A DNA stretch of 64,000 bases from Lasioglossum baleicum (taxonomy: Eukaryota > Arthropoda > Insecta > Hymenoptera > Halictidae), in NCBI RefSeq assembly GCF_051020765.1, contig NW_027469225.1:62001-126000 (forward strand), read 5' to 3'. Both the position numbers and the translations under genes were made by a program. Below are positions 63,101-64,000 of the stretch, piece by piece. The notes under the pieces were generated by a model, which was not told the origin of the DNA, made no database searches, and saw only the letters and a program-made list of their open reading frames with translations. The first letter of the stretch is position 1. Each line of letters opens with the position of its first letter.

Positions 63101-64000
63101 GCCACCGGAGATCATCATAGATCATCGCCTGATGAACTTTTCAAAGCATTAAAAGAAGTCTTTACAGATTCAACTTATCAAATTACAATATGTAACTGTG
63201 TTATTACTACACCTTCCGTAGAAGACAGGCAAGAAATCATCCATGAAGCACATGATAGCCTAATAGGAGGGCATAAAGGAGTTACAAAAACCTACAATCG
63301 CATTCGATCAAGATTTCATTGGCCGCACATGCGCAACGAAATTCAGGATTACATCCGAAAATGTAAAAGTTGTCAGGAGCAAAAATTAGTCAGAACGAAA
63401 ACTCGACAACCTATGTTGATCACCGACACACCGTTGGACGCATTTGAAAAAATTTCATTAGATACCGTTGGACCATTACCAATTACACCTGGAGGGAACC
63501 GATACATTCTCACCATGCAGGACAATCTAACCAAATATTGTATTGCAGTAGCGATACCTAATATCCGAGCCACTACCATCGCAGATGCTTTTGCACGGCA
63601 TTTTATTGCAATATATGGGACACCTCGAGCCATACTCACGGATAAGGGAACCAGCTTTATTGGAACTCTTATGACAAATCTGTCAGAAATATTCAAGATT
63701 AAACAAATCACCACCTCCGGATACCGACCACAAACTAATGGATCATTGGAGCGAAGCCATATTGTTCTTACAGAATACCTCAAACACTATATGGAGAACT
63801 ACGAGGATTGGGATTTATTAATTCCGTTTGCAATGTTTTCTTATAACACGTCTGTTCATGAAGCTACCAACTTCACACCATATGAATTAATTTTTGGTAA
63901 ACAGGCTCGAGAGCCAACCTCATTTCCAACCGGTACAATTTTGAAGACATATGGAGACTATTTATCGGAACTAATAACAAATATAGTCCGAATCCGTAAT
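59885..64000 (+). CDS. pol: Pol polyprotein (protease, RT, RNase H, integrase), 3' truncated by window
   Basis: This frame is open from just after a TAG (59882-59884) to the last base, more than 1370 codons, and is expressed as a Gag-Pol fusion by -1 frameshifting. Protease: catalytic Asp at 60104-60106 in IDGGAS, with LIGSPFL near 60300 as the C-terminal conserved segment. Reverse transcriptase: VIDFR near 61070, the SPYNSP segment before it, FSVFDLASGF, MPFGLKNAP, and the catalytic YLDD at 61364-61375. RNase H: TDAS at about 61808, ATEKE near 61925, TDHRPL at 62006, ending NADALSR near 62150. A linker of about 360 residues follows. Integrase: HHCC zinc finger (H residues in 63241-63275, CKSC near 63364), then Asp 63461, Asp 63641 and Glu 63749, a D-D-35-E core. 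No internal stop was found. The C-terminal end of integrase lies outside the window. Confidence 0.93.
60092..60101 (+). promoter_or_regulatory. Candidate gag-pol -1 frameshift site
   Basis: Pol is open in the -1 frame from 59885, so slippage must occur between there and the gag stop at 60099-60101. I found no canonical X XXY YYZ heptamer in the gag phase. The closest is G AAT TTC directly before TAA: the A-site codon TTC re-pairs as TTT, but the P-site re-pairing is imperfect. The adjoining stop could stall the ribosome and help slippage. The exact site is inferred. Confidence 0.35.

Larger units (their letters stand above)
57543..64000 (+). mobile_element. Ty3/gypsy LTR retrotransposon, 5' part, inserted in the satellite
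   Basis: The layout is 5' LTR, PBS, leader, gag, then pol in the order protease, reverse transcriptase, RNase H, integrase, which is the Ty3/gypsy (Metaviridae) order. The copy runs off the right edge during integrase, so the 3' end of pol, any env, the polypurine tract and the 3' LTR are not visible. Gag and Pol are open throughout the window, consistent with a young, possibly active copy. The left junction is inside a 42-bp monomer after ACTCG. A 4-6 bp target duplication ending there would be expected after the 3' LTR, but cannot be checked here. Clade within gypsy is not assigned. Confidence 0.95.

Noticed and set aside
1..64000. Telomeric TTAGG or TTAGGG repeats
   Set aside because: No tandem telomeric motif was seen, so there is no evidence that this array is telomeric.

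Overview
This is a eukaryotic, very probably insect, window. About 57.5 kb is one continuous satellite array, which the left end of the window cuts. The last 6.5 kb is the 5' part of a Ty3/gypsy LTR retrotransposon inserted into that array. The evidence for an insect is the gypsy Gag-Pol architecture, a tRNA-Leu-like primer binding site, and a 344-bp non-satellite patch at 23027-23370 that resembles dispersed repeats I associate with Hymenoptera (recollection, not a search result). I see no host protein gene, tRNA or rRNA.

Satellite (1-23026 and 23371-57542). Two modules share their flanks. Module A is a 42-bp monomer carrying the palindromes GGATGCATCC and CACGTG. Module B is a variable run of 24-bp subrepeats, each junction carrying the 12-bp palindrome TGCGCATGCGCA, and it is inserted between the same CTAGCC start and CTCGCACGTG end. 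Both unit lengths are multiples of three. This keeps long frames open on both strands, so the many long ORFs are by-products of repetition and not genes. A recurrent T-run contraction (five T to four) before some B blocks breaks frame. Nested higher-order duplications are visible at offsets of 168, 435, 581, 1043, 2005, 2113, 2709 and 4831 bp. Diagnostic variants divide the array into domains: a GATTCATCCTCTTG monomer is found at about 1.4-13.3 kb and 37.8-53.4 kb but not between, while GTTATTACTCG (11.8-40.5 kb) and CTGCAGGATGCTTCC (16-42 kb) mark the centre.

Retrotransposon (57543-64000, + strand, truncated by the window). The order is a 1068-bp 5' LTR (TGTTACG...CGTAACA), a PBS, a 270-nt leader with five short hairpin repeats, gag (58881-60101, one CCHC zinc knuckle), and pol in the -1 frame (open from 59885 to the last base: protease, reverse transcriptase, RNase H, a long linker, integrase with D-D-35-E). 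No internal stop or frameshift was seen, so this copy looks young. Gag and Pol would package and reverse-transcribe the LTR-driven RNA, with priming at the PBS.

The most notable unexplained structure is in the LTR. Six 33-nt elements (58229-58522), each preceded by CCTA, can fold into the same two-tier hairpin. Both stems vary between copies by compensatory changes, as expected for a selected RNA structure. Other points of interest are the perfect NRF-1/EWG-type sites and E-boxes repeated throughout the satellite, the equal-length replacement at 23027-23370, and a DGGA rather than DTGA/DSGA protease motif.
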